From Methanobacterium bryantii (GTDB taxonomy: Archaea > Methanobacteriota > Methanobacteria > Methanobacteriales > Methanobacteriaceae), in assembly GCF_002287175.1 (NCBI RefSeq), contig NZ_LMVM01000001.1, positions 310,001 to 374,000 of the forward strand: DNA of 64,000 nucleotides, in the 5' to 3' direction. The stretch's first letter is position 1. Every line of letters begins with the position of its first letter. Below the pieces are notes generated by a model that saw nothing but the letters and a program-made list of their open reading frames with translations, had not been told where the DNA came from and searched no databases. Below are positions 39,076 through 47,770 of this stretch, one piece after another. The translations under genes were made by a program, and so were the position numbers.

Positions 39076-39467
39076 ATGAAGAGATATTTTTGCGCTATTT
39101 TTATTTTATTTTTAGTTATTTTGACTGCAGGTTGTGTAGATACTACCTCTACATGTTCAAAAAATAAGGTTAGTGTAGCAAATTTTAAAAATATGGAAAT
39201 CAGAACATTCCTCAATTTGAAATTAAAGGGGAAAATTTTATGCTGATAATAAGTGCTAAAACGGACTCTTCATCAATTACGGGTTCAATAAATGTTGATA
39301 TTTCATCAAATAATGGGTTTTCATTTTATCAATGCCGCCAGTGCAGAACTTTTAAAGGATAGAAATGGTCTGATTATGCTAAAATAGAATCTGGGCCTGG
39401 AAATTATTCCAATGTGAAAACTGAGAATCTGAAAAACTGGAGAATTGAAGTAATGGATCTTCAATAA
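39076..39467 (+). pseudogene. Decayed secreted lipoprotein gene (frameshift plus internal stop)
   Basis: ATG 39076 has a good AGGTGGG ribosome site and encodes a lipoprotein signal (hydrophobic helix, then lipobox LTAGC) before stopping at 39244-39246. From about 39205 the next frame takes over (ending 39467) and reads KTDSSSITGSINVDISSNN and, after an in-frame TAG near 39360, AKIESGPGNYSNVKTENLKNWRIEV, which looks like a folded extracellular domain. The whole is best read as one broken gene. A sequencing error could explain one lesion but not both. Confidence 0.6.
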
Positions 39468-39765
39468 ATCAATAGTTTAATTTTCGCATGCTTTGCATTA
39501 TTTACGGATTATATTCTCCTTTTGTAAACTTTTAGCAGTTTTAAATGGTTTAATTGCAGTTTGCGTTCTAATTAAAATTTAAAAATTCGATTTTTAAACA
39601 ATTAAACATAATTTCCTTTCTTAAAAATGTATTATGTATCCTTTAATTTTTATTCCATATATTTCTCACTCAAAATCCCCAAAAATCCCTTATTTTTGGG
39701 GTTTTATTTATCTGTTATGGCAAATAATAAAATATTATTTTAATGAAATATTCAGTAGTGATTTT

Positions 39766-40515
39766 ATGGGATACTTGATTTGCGAAAAATGCGGTGGATA
39801 CTACGAGCTTGAAGAAGGGGAATCTTTTGATGATTTTAACGGCTGTCAATGCGGAGGTAAACTGAGTTATAGTGAACAAGTTATTGGAGAGCTGGAAAAG
39901 AGGGATAAGCCTAAGCTCATCTGTTCAAACTGCATGAAGGAAAATAAAAACGGCATATTTTGTTCTAGTTGTGGTGGAAGACTAATCGCGGTGAAAGGCG
40001 GTAAAGCTGTCAGTAATATTAAAAATTTTCAAGAATCTAAAGAATTGGAAAAATTATCACGCAGGACATCTAGAAAAGAAAAAAATTATATTAATGATTT
40101 TAATGAGCCAAAGGACTTATTTGAAAGGATAAACTGGTTAGTAGTCCTTGCAGGAACTGGATTTTTTGTAATAAGTATGGTTATATTGGGATCGATTTTA
40201 TTTTTCTCAATTGTAAGTAGCTATTCATATGGGTATTCCTCATATTATTCTAGTTTTTCAGTTGCATTTTTTATTGCTATGATATTGGGACTGCTCTTGG
40301 CAATAGTTTCTGGAGTTTTAACTGCTTATGTGAGCCGAAGTAGAGACTATGTGGATGGGCTTGTCAATGGTTTTTTAGTAGGTCTTATTTCTTCAGTAGT
40401 TATTGGGCTTCTTGGAGGGGTTTTAATAATTTTTATAGGAATCATTGTATTTGGGGCACTGACAGCTGTTGGGGGAGCGATGGGGATATTTGTCAGGAGG
40501 CAAATGGATAAATAA
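39766..40515 (+). CDS. Zinc-ribbon membrane protein (DUF5518-like C terminus)
   Basis: About 249 residues. The N-terminal half has two zinc-ribbon-like parts: CEKCGGYYELEEGE ... CQCGGK and CSNCMKENKNGIFCSSCGG. The C-terminal half has three or four membrane helices with many Gly, including YVDGLVNGFLVGLISSVVIG, reminiscent of DUF5518 proteins common in Methanobacteriales. ATG 39766 begins just before the first ribbon and has a GTGAT site; earlier in-frame ATG codons give an implausible N terminus. Function unknown. Confidence 0.65.
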   Translation: MGYLICEKCGGYYELEEGESFDDFNGCQCGGKLSYSEQVIGELEKRDKPKLICSNCMKENKNGIFCSSCGGRLIAVKGGKAVSNIKNFQESKELEKLSRRTSRKEKNYINDFNEPKDLFERINWLVVLAGTGFFVISMVILGSILFFSIVSSYSYGYSSYYSSFSVAFFIAMILGLLLAIVSGVLTAYVSRSRDYVDGLVNGFLVGLISSVVIGLLGGVLIIFIGIIVFGALTAVGGAMGIFVRRQMDK

Positions 40516-40611
40516 AATCAGTTAATGTGAAAAAATAATAATTTGAAGTTATTTAATTTTTAAAACAACCAATATTACAATTGAGAAAAGTTTCGTGTTT
40601 ATAATATAAAA

Positions 40612-40803
40612 CTACTTGAGCTGCCGTTTCCAGGAGAGCCGTTCCATTTTTTTAGCTTCTTTAACCTTTTTTTGCACACTGCTGTCTTCTACGACTACAG
40701 AACCCCGATATCCGCAGCTTCCACATTCCCAGATCCCTAGTTGGGGGTCATGCCATTTCATTTTTTTGGAACCACATCGCGGACACAAATTTTTCTTTGT
40801 CAT
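40612..40803 (-). CDS. Small zinc-ribbon protein
   Basis: 63 residues: CPRCGSKKM ... WECGSCGYRGS gives a four-Cys zinc ribbon of the transcription/translation-factor type, followed by a basic tail. GGAGG precedes the ATG. Such stand-alone ribbons are frequent in archaea; the partner is unknown. Confidence 0.75.
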   Translation of the reverse strand: MTKKNLCPRCGSKKMKWHDPQLGIWECGSCGYRGSVVVEDSSVQKKVKEAKKMERLSWKRQLK

Positions 40804-40925
40804 GATTTTCCTCCAAAATGATATTACTTTTTAACATATTAAGTCTTTTTAAATATGATTTAAAAACAGTAGATTTGGAAGAAAATTGTTGTAATGATTT
40901 AAAAATAGTTAGTTAAAATAATTTG

Positions 40926-41001
<76 letters not shown>

Positions 41002-41003
41002 AA

Positions 41004-41075
<72 letters not shown>

Positions 41076-41411
41076 GGAGTGCGTCTAACTTGAATATAGT
41101 TGTATTCCTATATAACCTTTTCCCTTTTTCAATGGAATTTTTTTGTGAAACAGTAAAATAAATCAAATTATTCCGACTTTTTAACCATTTCTTGTTAAAC
41201 TGGCTTAAATTATTTGCTGTCTATCCTATGTGTTTATACATTATATTTTTTAAAATTTTAATTTATGCAATTTACAGATTAAAACATAATATCTGTTATA
41301 TACTGAATATTGGGAATTATTTTTGGATTATTTAAGTAAAAAAGCATACATTAATTATAAATATTAGTAAAACAACTTATTATATATAAAAATCCCGGGG
41401 AGGGTTGGAAT

Positions 41412-41822
41412 ATGGACGTGGAGCCGATAAAAACTACAGTAGATGAGCTTTTAAAAGTCTTGGCAACTGAAAATGTGATTGGTGAGACAATAGAGACTGA
41501 GGATAAAATAATTATTCCAGTTACAAAATTTGGAATGGCATTTGGTGCTGCAAGCGCTGAAGGCAGTGCACTTAAAGATCAAAGTGGAAAAGGCAGCGGT
41601 GCTGGTGGTGGAGCTGGTATTGAACCAATAGCTATGGTAGTTGTCTTTAAAGGTATGACAGGTCCTGAAAGCGTTAGAGTTATGCATCTAACCAAGCCTA
41701 GCCCAATGGGTAGAGCAGTATCTGAAGCAATGCCTGCAGTAATAGACCTTATGAAAGAAGGTAAAGAAACTGTAAAAGAGATGAGGGAGAAAAAGAAAGA
41801 AGAAAAGGAAGAAAGTGAATAA
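41412..41822 (+). CDS. GerW/YtfJ-family protein
   Basis: 136 residues. The family is known from Bacillus spores (YtfJ/GerW) but is widespread. Seen: the glycine-rich core GKGSGAGGGAGIEPIAMVVV typical of the family, preceded by TKFGMAFGAA, and a long charged C-terminal tail (KEMREKKKEEKEESE). The ribosome site is GGGAGGGTTGG. A DUF2953 gene follows, the same pairing as ytfJ-ytfI in spore formers, although archaea do not sporulate. Function in archaea unknown. Confidence 0.85.
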   Translation: MDVEPIKTTVDELLKVLATENVIGETIETEDKIIIPVTKFGMAFGAASAEGSALKDQSGKGSGAGGGAGIEPIAMVVVFKGMTGPESVRVMHLTKPSPMGRAVSEAMPAVIDLMKEGKETVKEMREKKKEEKEESE

Positions 41823-41872
41823 AATCTTTTCTACTTATTTTTTGTAATTAGGAATTTTAAAGAGTGAATTTA

Positions 41873-42454
41873 ATGCTCATAGCGACCGCCATAATCCTGA
41901 TTATTTTAATAATTGTAACTGGAATTTTGGTGGTTCCATTTCATATATACCTGAATATATACAATACTGGTTTTAAGATCACAGGGACTTTTAGATTAAC
42001 CTGGATGAAAATAAAATTAATCCAGAGAGAGATCCCTTCAGAAAAACAAGCGCCAAAGAAAGAAAATGAAAAGGAAACTAAATTTGAAATAAGCCGTATT
42101 CCAAAAATTTTGTCTCTTTTGGTAGAATCATGGCCTTATCTTGAGAGGGTATTTAACAGCTTTTTAAAATCCACATCTTTTGAAATATTTTCTTTAAATT
42201 TAATTTTAGGATTGGGAGATCCTGCTGACACTGCTACAGTCAGCGGTTATTTCTGGGCTGCATCCTCTTTGTTAAATCTAATTCCTAACGCTTACATATC
42301 ACTGGAACCTGATTTTTTAAATGAGAAAATAGAAGCAGATGCAACTTTAAAAATAAAAATCCGGCTTTTTTGGATAGTGGTTGAACTTATAAGGGCTTTC
42401 ACCAAGAAACCTGTAAGGGCACTTTTAAAAGAATTAAGAGAAACTAGAGGTTAA
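41873..42454 (+). CDS. DUF2953 membrane-anchored protein
   Basis: About 193 residues: one N-terminal membrane helix (about 2-25), a linker rich in Lys/Glu, then a domain with LILGLGDPADTATVSGYFWAASS, the DUF2953 signature. GAGTGA precedes ATG 41873, which is preferred to GTG 41864. It lies between two GerW-like genes in a tight operon (3 nt to the next). Confidence 0.8.
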   Translation: MLIATAIILIILIIVTGILVVPFHIYLNIYNTGFKITGTFRLTWMKIKLIQREIPSEKQAPKKENEKETKFEISRIPKILSLLVESWPYLERVFNSFLKSTSFEIFSLNLILGLGDPADTATVSGYFWAASSLLNLIPNAYISLEPDFLNEKIEADATLKIKIRLFWIVVELIRAFTKKPVRALLKELRETRG

Positions 42455-42457
42455 ACA

Positions 42458-42700
42458 ATGGTTAAAACTAACTTTGCAGAGAATTTTGATGTTGATACTA
42501 TCGTTGGTAAATCTATTGAGGTGCAAGGTAAAATTCTCCATCCTATAGTTAAAGTTTCCATTTTAAAGGATAATAAGATGACTATTGTTGGATCATGGAT
42601 AATTCCAGTTGCATTTGTAATTGAAGAAAATGGAAAAAAATATGTTATTTCTTTAAATGATGAAAAAATTAACCAGAATGAACTTTTAAAGATGATATAA
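42458..42700 (+). CDS. Short GerW-like protein
   Basis: 80 residues beginning FAENFDVDTIVGKSIEVQGKILHPIVKVSI, which resembles the N-terminal half of GerW-family proteins, but the glycine-rich core is replaced by a short hydrophobic stretch. AGAGGT precedes the ATG, 3 nt after the DUF2953 stop. It may be a truncated paralogue that works with the other two. Confidence 0.6.
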   Translation: MVKTNFAENFDVDTIVGKSIEVQGKILHPIVKVSILKDNKMTIVGSWIIPVAFVIEENGKKYVISLNDEKINQNELLKMI

Positions 42701-42771
42701 TGTAAAGTTTTTCGTAATGAATGTATTTGGTGTTTTTATTATTTTAATTACTGTTCCTGTTTTGGGCATGT

Positions 42772-43206
42772 TTATTTAGAATTTCTTAAACTGGATTCAA
42801 ATGAATCTTTCCAATCATTCAGGCATAAAATCTTTACTGGAACATTTAACATCCTGCTTTTTAACTGAGCTTTTTCGCTGCAGTAAGATGGAACTAATAT
42901 GTGAAAATTTACTCCAGGTTTAGAAGATAATGCTTTCCAAAGCTTCTTATGTTTGTTAGATAAAACATCTGAGCAGTTTTCATATTTAATTACCATTATA
43001 TCATTTCTTTTAACTGCGAATATATCTAATGTGTAGCTAGGATATTTAACATCAAAATTGCTTGAAATTTTATTAGGATATTCAAAGTTTTGTTTTACAA
43101 GGTAGCCTTCCTTTTGTAATGTATCCACTAAAGATTTAGTTATATTTCGCGGAAGTTCACCTTTTTTTATGCTGCTGGATCTCATGCACATATTAATGCC
43201 CCTCAT
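42772..43206 (-). CDS. Hypothetical protein, possible nuclease-like fold
   Basis: 144 residues. The N-terminal part (LPRNITKSLVDTLQKEGYLVKQNF) followed by YTLDIFAVKRNDIMVIKYENCSD recalls the D...(D/E)xK layout of small restriction-type endonuclease folds, but the Lys motif is degenerate. AGGAG is 6 nt before the ATG. No membrane segment. The nuclease idea is weak. Confidence 0.5.
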   Translation of the reverse strand: MRGINMCMRSSSIKKGELPRNITKSLVDTLQKEGYLVKQNFEYPNKISSNFDVKYPSYTLDIFAVKRNDIMVIKYENCSDVLSNKHKKLWKALSSKPGVNFHILVPSYCSEKAQLKSRMLNVPVKILCLNDWKDSFESSLRNSK

Positions 43207-43306
43207 TAAATACTCCTGAAATTTAATCTGTAAAAATTAACAAATGCTACAGCAGATTTACAATTTTTAATGGTTTTAAAATCAATAACAGATGTATGAC
43301 CTCTTA

Positions 43307-43504
43307 TCATTCCATGGGATACTCAATACGTAATTTATAACCGGCTTTCTCGCTTAACAAGACTGTTCCTGGAATAAACTGGTTCTCGTATTCCTTTACA
43401 ATTTTAGATATATTCTGGTATGATTCATATTTTTTATCTACAATCCCCTTCTTTACAAGAATCATATATCTCATTTTAATGATTTCATCCTTCATTTCAT
43501 CCAT
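43307..43504 (-). CDS. Small hypothetical protein
   Basis: 65 residues, soluble, with a charged helical N terminus and FIPGTVLLSEKAGYKLRIEY at the end. A strong AGGTGG site lies 4 nt before the ATG. It is upstream of and parallel to the 42772 gene, 100 bp away, so the two may be co-transcribed. No family recognised. Confidence 0.55.
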   Translation of the reverse strand: MDEMKDEIIKMRYMILVKKGIVDKKYESYQNISKIVKEYENQFIPGTVLLSEKAGYKLRIEYPME

Positions 43505-43872
43505 TATACCACCTGTTTTGAGTATGTGTACTTATCTCAAAATTTTCAGATCATATAATTCATTTCATATTTTTTTTATTGGATCCTCTGTTTTGTTGAA
43601 ATATGTACATCATATGCCAATATTTTCTATACAATAATAAAGTGTCAGAACTAGTATATAAATATTTTTCAATTTTTTCCTTAAAGATCCCCCTATTGCT
43701 CAGACAATTGCCATTATTTCTGAACATTGTTTAAAATAATTAGCTTTTTATAAAAATATGTAAAAAATTTAAATTAAAATAAGGGAAAATTTGGTGAATT
43801 TATCAAATGTAAAGTTAGTATTTTATCTTTAAGTTGGGCAAATACTGGTAAAAATAGAGAAATATAGATCTA
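43505..43872. other. Intergenic region with a probable leftward promoter
   Basis: About 370 AT-rich bases. Read leftward, TTTATATAC near 43660 can serve as TATA box for the 43307 gene. No other gene or strong dyad was found. Confidence 0.4.
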
Positions 43873-44421
43873 TTAAATAATTACGATTCTTCCAGCTTGA
43901 GTTATGGAGTATTTTTCAAATAATCTTGATTTTTTAACTAAACCTCTATCCATAAGTCCTGCTAAATGTTTGTATACCATTGCACGTGATATATTTACAC
44001 TTTTCCCGATTTCAGCTGCACTTAGATCTTCATTAGCTAAAACTTCCAGAATTTTTTGTCTTGTCTTTGATACATCCAGTTTTAAAAGGGGAATTCTTAT
44101 GACTTTCTCATTATGGCAGCTGAAAATTGCGTTTATTCCTTCTTTATTAGCCACAAAATTGAGTAAAGAACCCAGATCGTCCCCTCCATATGCAACAAAT
44201 ATTTCACCATGCTTTTTAGCTGCATTTATAACTTCAGATATCTCCTTACATATTTCTACAGGATTTTCAGTTTCAATTTTAATTTCACCGCCTTTAATGA
44301 ATTTATCTAATTCAGTTCTTCTGCGATGTTTTCCACTTAAAATGATCACGCCTTCAGCTTGTGTTTTCATTGATGCATTAAACAAGCACTGGCCCTTGAG
44401 GTTTGTAATTAGGGTTCTCAT
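43873..44421 (-). CDS. CARF-like/winged-helix transcriptional regulator (Csa3-like layout)
   Basis: 182 residues. The C-terminal third is a winged helix (TRQKILEVLANEDLSAAEIGKSVNISRAMVYKHL), so it binds DNA. The N-terminal 115 residues read as alternating strands and helices with a strand-turn GEIFVAYGGDDLGSLLNFVA at the place where CARF domains carry their GG-containing ligand loop; the preceding helix EICKEISEVINAAKKH also fits. This matches the domain order of Csa3, a CRISPR-linked nucleotide-sensing regulator, but no cas gene is near. It is divergent from glutamate synthase, so it may regulate it. The DNA-binding part is sure, the CARF part is not. Confidence 0.65.
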   Translation of the reverse strand: MRTLITNLKGQCLFNASMKTQAEGVIILSGKHRRRTELDKFIKGGEIKIETENPVEICKEISEVINAAKKHGEIFVAYGGDDLGSLLNFVANKEGINAIFSCHNEKVIRIPLLKLDVSKTRQKILEVLANEDLSAAEIGKSVNISRAMVYKHLAGLMDRGLVKKSRLFEKYSITQAGRIVII

Positions 44422-44576
44422 TCTTTCACCTGTAATTAACTAATAATTTTAGGTATTTTAATTATGTTACTTAGTCTCATTCAATTGTAGACTGGTCAAC
44501 CATACATGTTATATGCATGAGAAGGTTTATTTAAGTTCCTAATTTATTTTAAATAAAGAATGATTGAGGGAATAAT

Positions 44577-45248
44577 ATGACTAATGTGATAACATCTGAA
44601 GGTGAAATATCCACACGTCATGTAAATGTGGAGATTAAAAATGAAATAGCCGATGAGAGACATTTTCTAACAATTGAAATGCCTAAAAAATTGGACTCCA
44701 TAGCAGTTGGGCTTGGAGATGGAGTTAGTATAACTTTAAAAGGTGATGTCGGCGATTTCGTAGGAGCACTTAATAACGGTGCTAAAATAGAGATTGAAGG
44801 CAATGTGGGACGATATGTTGGTAACAACATGACTGGCGGTGAGATAATTGTTAATGGCTCGGCTGAAGATGGTGTAGGCTTTGGAACTTATGAAGGCACA
44901 GTTGTAGTCTATGGAAGTGCAGGTGATGGTATAGGGCAATTAAATAAAGGGGGGTTAATTGTTATTGATGGAGACATCGGAAATCTGGCAGGCCTGTACA
45001 TGTTAAGTGGGGATATAATTATAACAGGCAGCACAGGTATCGACACCGGTGACTGGATGATCGGGGGCTCGATATATGTTGGAGGAACTTATAATACTGG
45101 TACAAATGCTGAAATTCGTGAAATGAGTGATGATGACAGGCAAAAACTCAAAGAAATTTTTGATATTTATAAAATAGATGCAGATATTGGTAATTTTATT
45201 AAAATAGAGCCAAAAAGATTAAGACCATTTTACGGTGATGAAAAATGA
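44577..45248 (+). CDS. Glutamate synthase, GXGXG (domain 3) subunit
   Basis: The structural beta-helix domain of glutamate synthase as a separate archaeal subunit. 223 residues with repeated G-x-x-G-x-x-x-G turns: VGLGDGVSITLKGDVGDFVGALNNGAKIE and GDWMIGGSIYVGG. Its stop overlaps the next start by 4 bp. The ribosome site is weak (GGGAAT). The divergent regulator gene 155 bp away suggests local control. Confidence 0.88.
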   Translation: MTNVITSEGEISTRHVNVEIKNEIADERHFLTIEMPKKLDSIAVGLGDGVSITLKGDVGDFVGALNNGAKIEIEGNVGRYVGNNMTGGEIIVNGSAEDGVGFGTYEGTVVVYGSAGDGIGQLNKGGLIVIDGDIGNLAGLYMLSGDIIITGSTGIDTGDWMIGGSIYVGGTYNTGTNAEIREMSDDDRQKLKEIFDIYKIDADIGNFIKIEPKRLRPFYGDEK

Positions 45249-47104
45249 AGCAAATTCTTTTAACCAATCCTGAAAACTGTGATGGGTGCAATGAATGTGT
45301 AGAAGCGTGTTCTAAAGTTAACGGGGGAAGTGGATTATTTTTGCATAAAATGACCGAGGGATACCAAGCTATTGTCTGTCAACAGTGTATTAATCCTTCC
45401 TGTATTAAGGGCTGTTTTAGGGACGCTATATACCGTGAAAATGGTGTTGTAAAAATTGACCAAGATAAATGTATAGGATGCAGGTTGTGCGTATTAATGT
45501 GCCCTATTGGGAGTATAACTTACACTGAGAACATGATGTTAAAATGTGAACAGCAGTGCACCGCTTCTAATGGTGGAAGACCAGTATGTGTTGATGCATG
45601 CGAGTCTAAATGTTTAAAAGCAGTAGATGTAAAAGATGTAGCTGCAGGAGTCCAAAAAGGGTTTGAAATGAATGGGAACTCAACTAAATCTTCATTAACT
45701 CCTTATTCATCATCAGATCTTGCTAATGCAACACAGGGACTCTGTGTATTTTGTGGAACATGTGAAATTGTCTGCCCCACAGATGCAATCCAAATAATTG
45801 ATAACCATGCAGAAATTGATAAATCTAGATGTATAATGTGCGGGTCGTGTTTTGCAGCATGTCCTGTTTTGATACCAAGTGGTGCTGGAAGTATATGGGA
45901 TCCCAGAACCATTGCAGATATAAGATTCACTTCTAAAGCTGGAAAATATGTATTGCGAGGTTTTGGAACTGAAAGAAGCCTCCCTAATTTTGATGATATT
46001 GTAATTCTCCCAGCTCAAGCATCTATTGCTCCTGTAGATAAATATAGGGAGGCTTGTAATACAGGAGTTGTTCTTGGAACTCGTTATGCAGAAGAACCTC
46101 TGGTTTTAGATACTCCTATCCTAATTGCAGGAATGTCTTTTGGTGCACTAAGCAAAGAATGCAAAGTGGCATTTGCTAAGGGTACTTCACTTGTAGGATC
46201 ATGTGCAAACACTGGAGAAGGTGGAATGCTCCCTGAAGAGAGAGAAGAAGCAGATAAACTAATTGTTCAATATTCATCAGGTAGATTTGGAGTTTCAGTT
46301 GATTATCTAAATGCGGGTGATGCTATCGAAGTGAAAATAGGTCAAGGGGCCAAACCTGGAATGGGAGGTCATCTCCTTGCTGAAAAAGTAAGCCCAGAAG
46401 TAGCCCAGATAAGGGGCATACCAATTGGAACTGATGCTTTAAGTCCATGTAGATTTCTTGATGCGACCCGAGAGGGGGACCTTGCAAAACACATTGAACT
46501 AATTAGAGAAGTGACAGACTGGCGCGTTCCAATAATAGTTAAACTCGGACCTGGAAGAGTTGATGAAGATGTCAAAATTGCTGCAGAAGCTGGAGCAGAT
46601 ATCATTTCAGTCGATGGAATGGAAGGAGGAACTGGTGCTGCCCCTGAAGTAGTTATTGAACATACTGGAGTTCCCACACTTGCTTCACTTGTTCAAGCTG
46701 TAAATGGCCTTAAAGAAATTGGAATGAAGGATGAAATAGACCTTATAATTACGGGAGGAATAAGAAGCGGTGCTGATGTGGCTAAAGCTATGGCTATGGG
46801 GGCTGATGCAGCATACATTGGAACAGGGGCAATGATCGCTGCAGGATGCCGTGCATGCCGTATGTGCTATACTGGAAAATGTCCTGTAGGTGTGGCAACC
46901 CAAGATCCTATTTTAAGAGAAAGAATGAACGTTGATTTATCTGCAGAGAGGGTTGGAAATTACATAAAATCTATGACTGAAGAAACAAAAATGCTGGCGC
47001 AGTTAGCAGGTCACAATGATATACACAACTTCTCTATGGATGATCTACGAGCATTGAATACAAATATAGCAGAAATAACTGGAATTAAACTTATAGGTAC
47101 ATAA
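45245..47104 (+). CDS. Glutamate synthase, FMN-binding (domain 2) subunit with N-terminal ferredoxin modules
   Basis: Catalyses reduction of the 2-oxoglutarate/ammonia adduct to glutamate. Residues 1-220 hold several 4Fe-4S motifs (CDGCNECVEAC, CIGCRLCVLMC, CVFCGTCEIVCP, CIMCGSCFAACP). About 230-619 is the FMN barrel: IAGMSFGALSKEC, SVDGMEGGTGAAPE, ITGGIRSGADVAKAMAMGAD, with the 3Fe-4S type cluster in CRACRMCYTGKCPVG. The glutamine amidotransferase domain (domain 1) is not encoded next to it. Confidence 0.92.
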   Translation: MKQILLTNPENCDGCNECVEACSKVNGGSGLFLHKMTEGYQAIVCQQCINPSCIKGCFRDAIYRENGVVKIDQDKCIGCRLCVLMCPIGSITYTENMMLKCEQQCTASNGGRPVCVDACESKCLKAVDVKDVAAGVQKGFEMNGNSTKSSLTPYSSSDLANATQGLCVFCGTCEIVCPTDAIQIIDNHAEIDKSRCIMCGSCFAACPVLIPSGAGSIWDPRTIADIRFTSKAGKYVLRGFGTERSLPNFDDIVILPAQASIAPVDKYREACNTGVVLGTRYAEEPLVLDTPILIAGMSFGALSKECKVAFAKGTSLVGSCANTGEGGMLPEEREEADKLIVQYSSGRFGVSVDYLNAGDAIEVKIGQGAKPGMGGHLLAEKVSPEVAQIRGIPIGTDALSPCRFLDATREGDLAKHIELIREVTDWRVPIIVKLGPGRVDEDVKIAAEAGADIISVDGMEGGTGAAPEVVIEHTGVPTLASLVQAVNGLKEIGMKDEIDLIITGGIRSGADVAKAMAMGADAAYIGTGAMIAAGCRACRMCYTGKCPVGVATQDPILRERMNVDLSAERVGNYIKSMTEETKMLAQLAGHNDIHNFSMDDLRALNTNIAEITGIKLIGT

Positions 47105-47370
47105 ACCTATATTTTTTTTATTTTTCTAGTTTAAATAAAAGTTAAGAAAATAAATTTAGGGTTTATTCTATTTTTAACATTAATATTATAATTTAATTGC
47201 ATATATTAACTTAGAAATAGAATAAACTGGTTTTTGTGCAGGTAAACAGTACATGTGTCTGTAAAAATATTAAAACTTAAAATATTATCAGGTAAATAAA
47301 GGTATGGAGCAAATAATACATACTGCATAAGCTGATTTTGACTTAATACCAGAAATAAGTAAAATATAGG
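47105..47370. other. Region downstream of glutamate synthase
   Basis: A T-rich run directly after the stop (about 47108-47130) may end transcription. The rest is AT-rich and has no recognisable gene. Confidence 0.45.
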
Positions 47371-47391
47371 AGTGATAAGGGGGGGGGGCTA

Positions 47392-47505
47392 GTGATAGAT
47401 TATTTGGAAAAACCAAAGAATTGGTTAGTTCATGCTCTTGTTGGGATTGTACTACTTTACTTTCTGTTATTTGCACCTTTAAACCATTTAATCAGGCAGG
47501 TATAA
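47392..47505 (+). CDS. Micro-ORF: 37-residue single-span membrane peptide behind a G10 ribosome site
   Basis: GTG start at 47392 encodes MIDYLEKPKNWLVHALVG followed by a hydrophobic helix IVLLYFLLFAPL and a short basic end. A run of ten G (47379-47388) lies 3 nt before the start and would act as a very strong, length-variable ribosome site. Protein-like composition in an AT-rich, gene-poor stretch supports it. No family recognised. Confidence 0.5.
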   Translation: MIDYLEKPKNWLVHALVGIVLLYFLLFAPLNHLIRQV

Positions 47506-47770
47506 TATTATATGTAGTAGCATTCAATATTATAAAATAAAATATTTTGATAAGAAGTGAATACAAAGCTAATTTGAGATTTAACAAATAATAATTACTT
47601 TTATAATTTATAATCCATTTTTCGTGGGAGTATTGTGCAAATATTACCATTTAGGTTATTATGTAATTTTTGATTAAATAAATGGAATTTTTTAAAACAG
47701 GTTCAACTTAAATTAAGCAACATATTAATGAAGTATAAGCTGTACAGGATAATGGACATGTAAAAATCAC

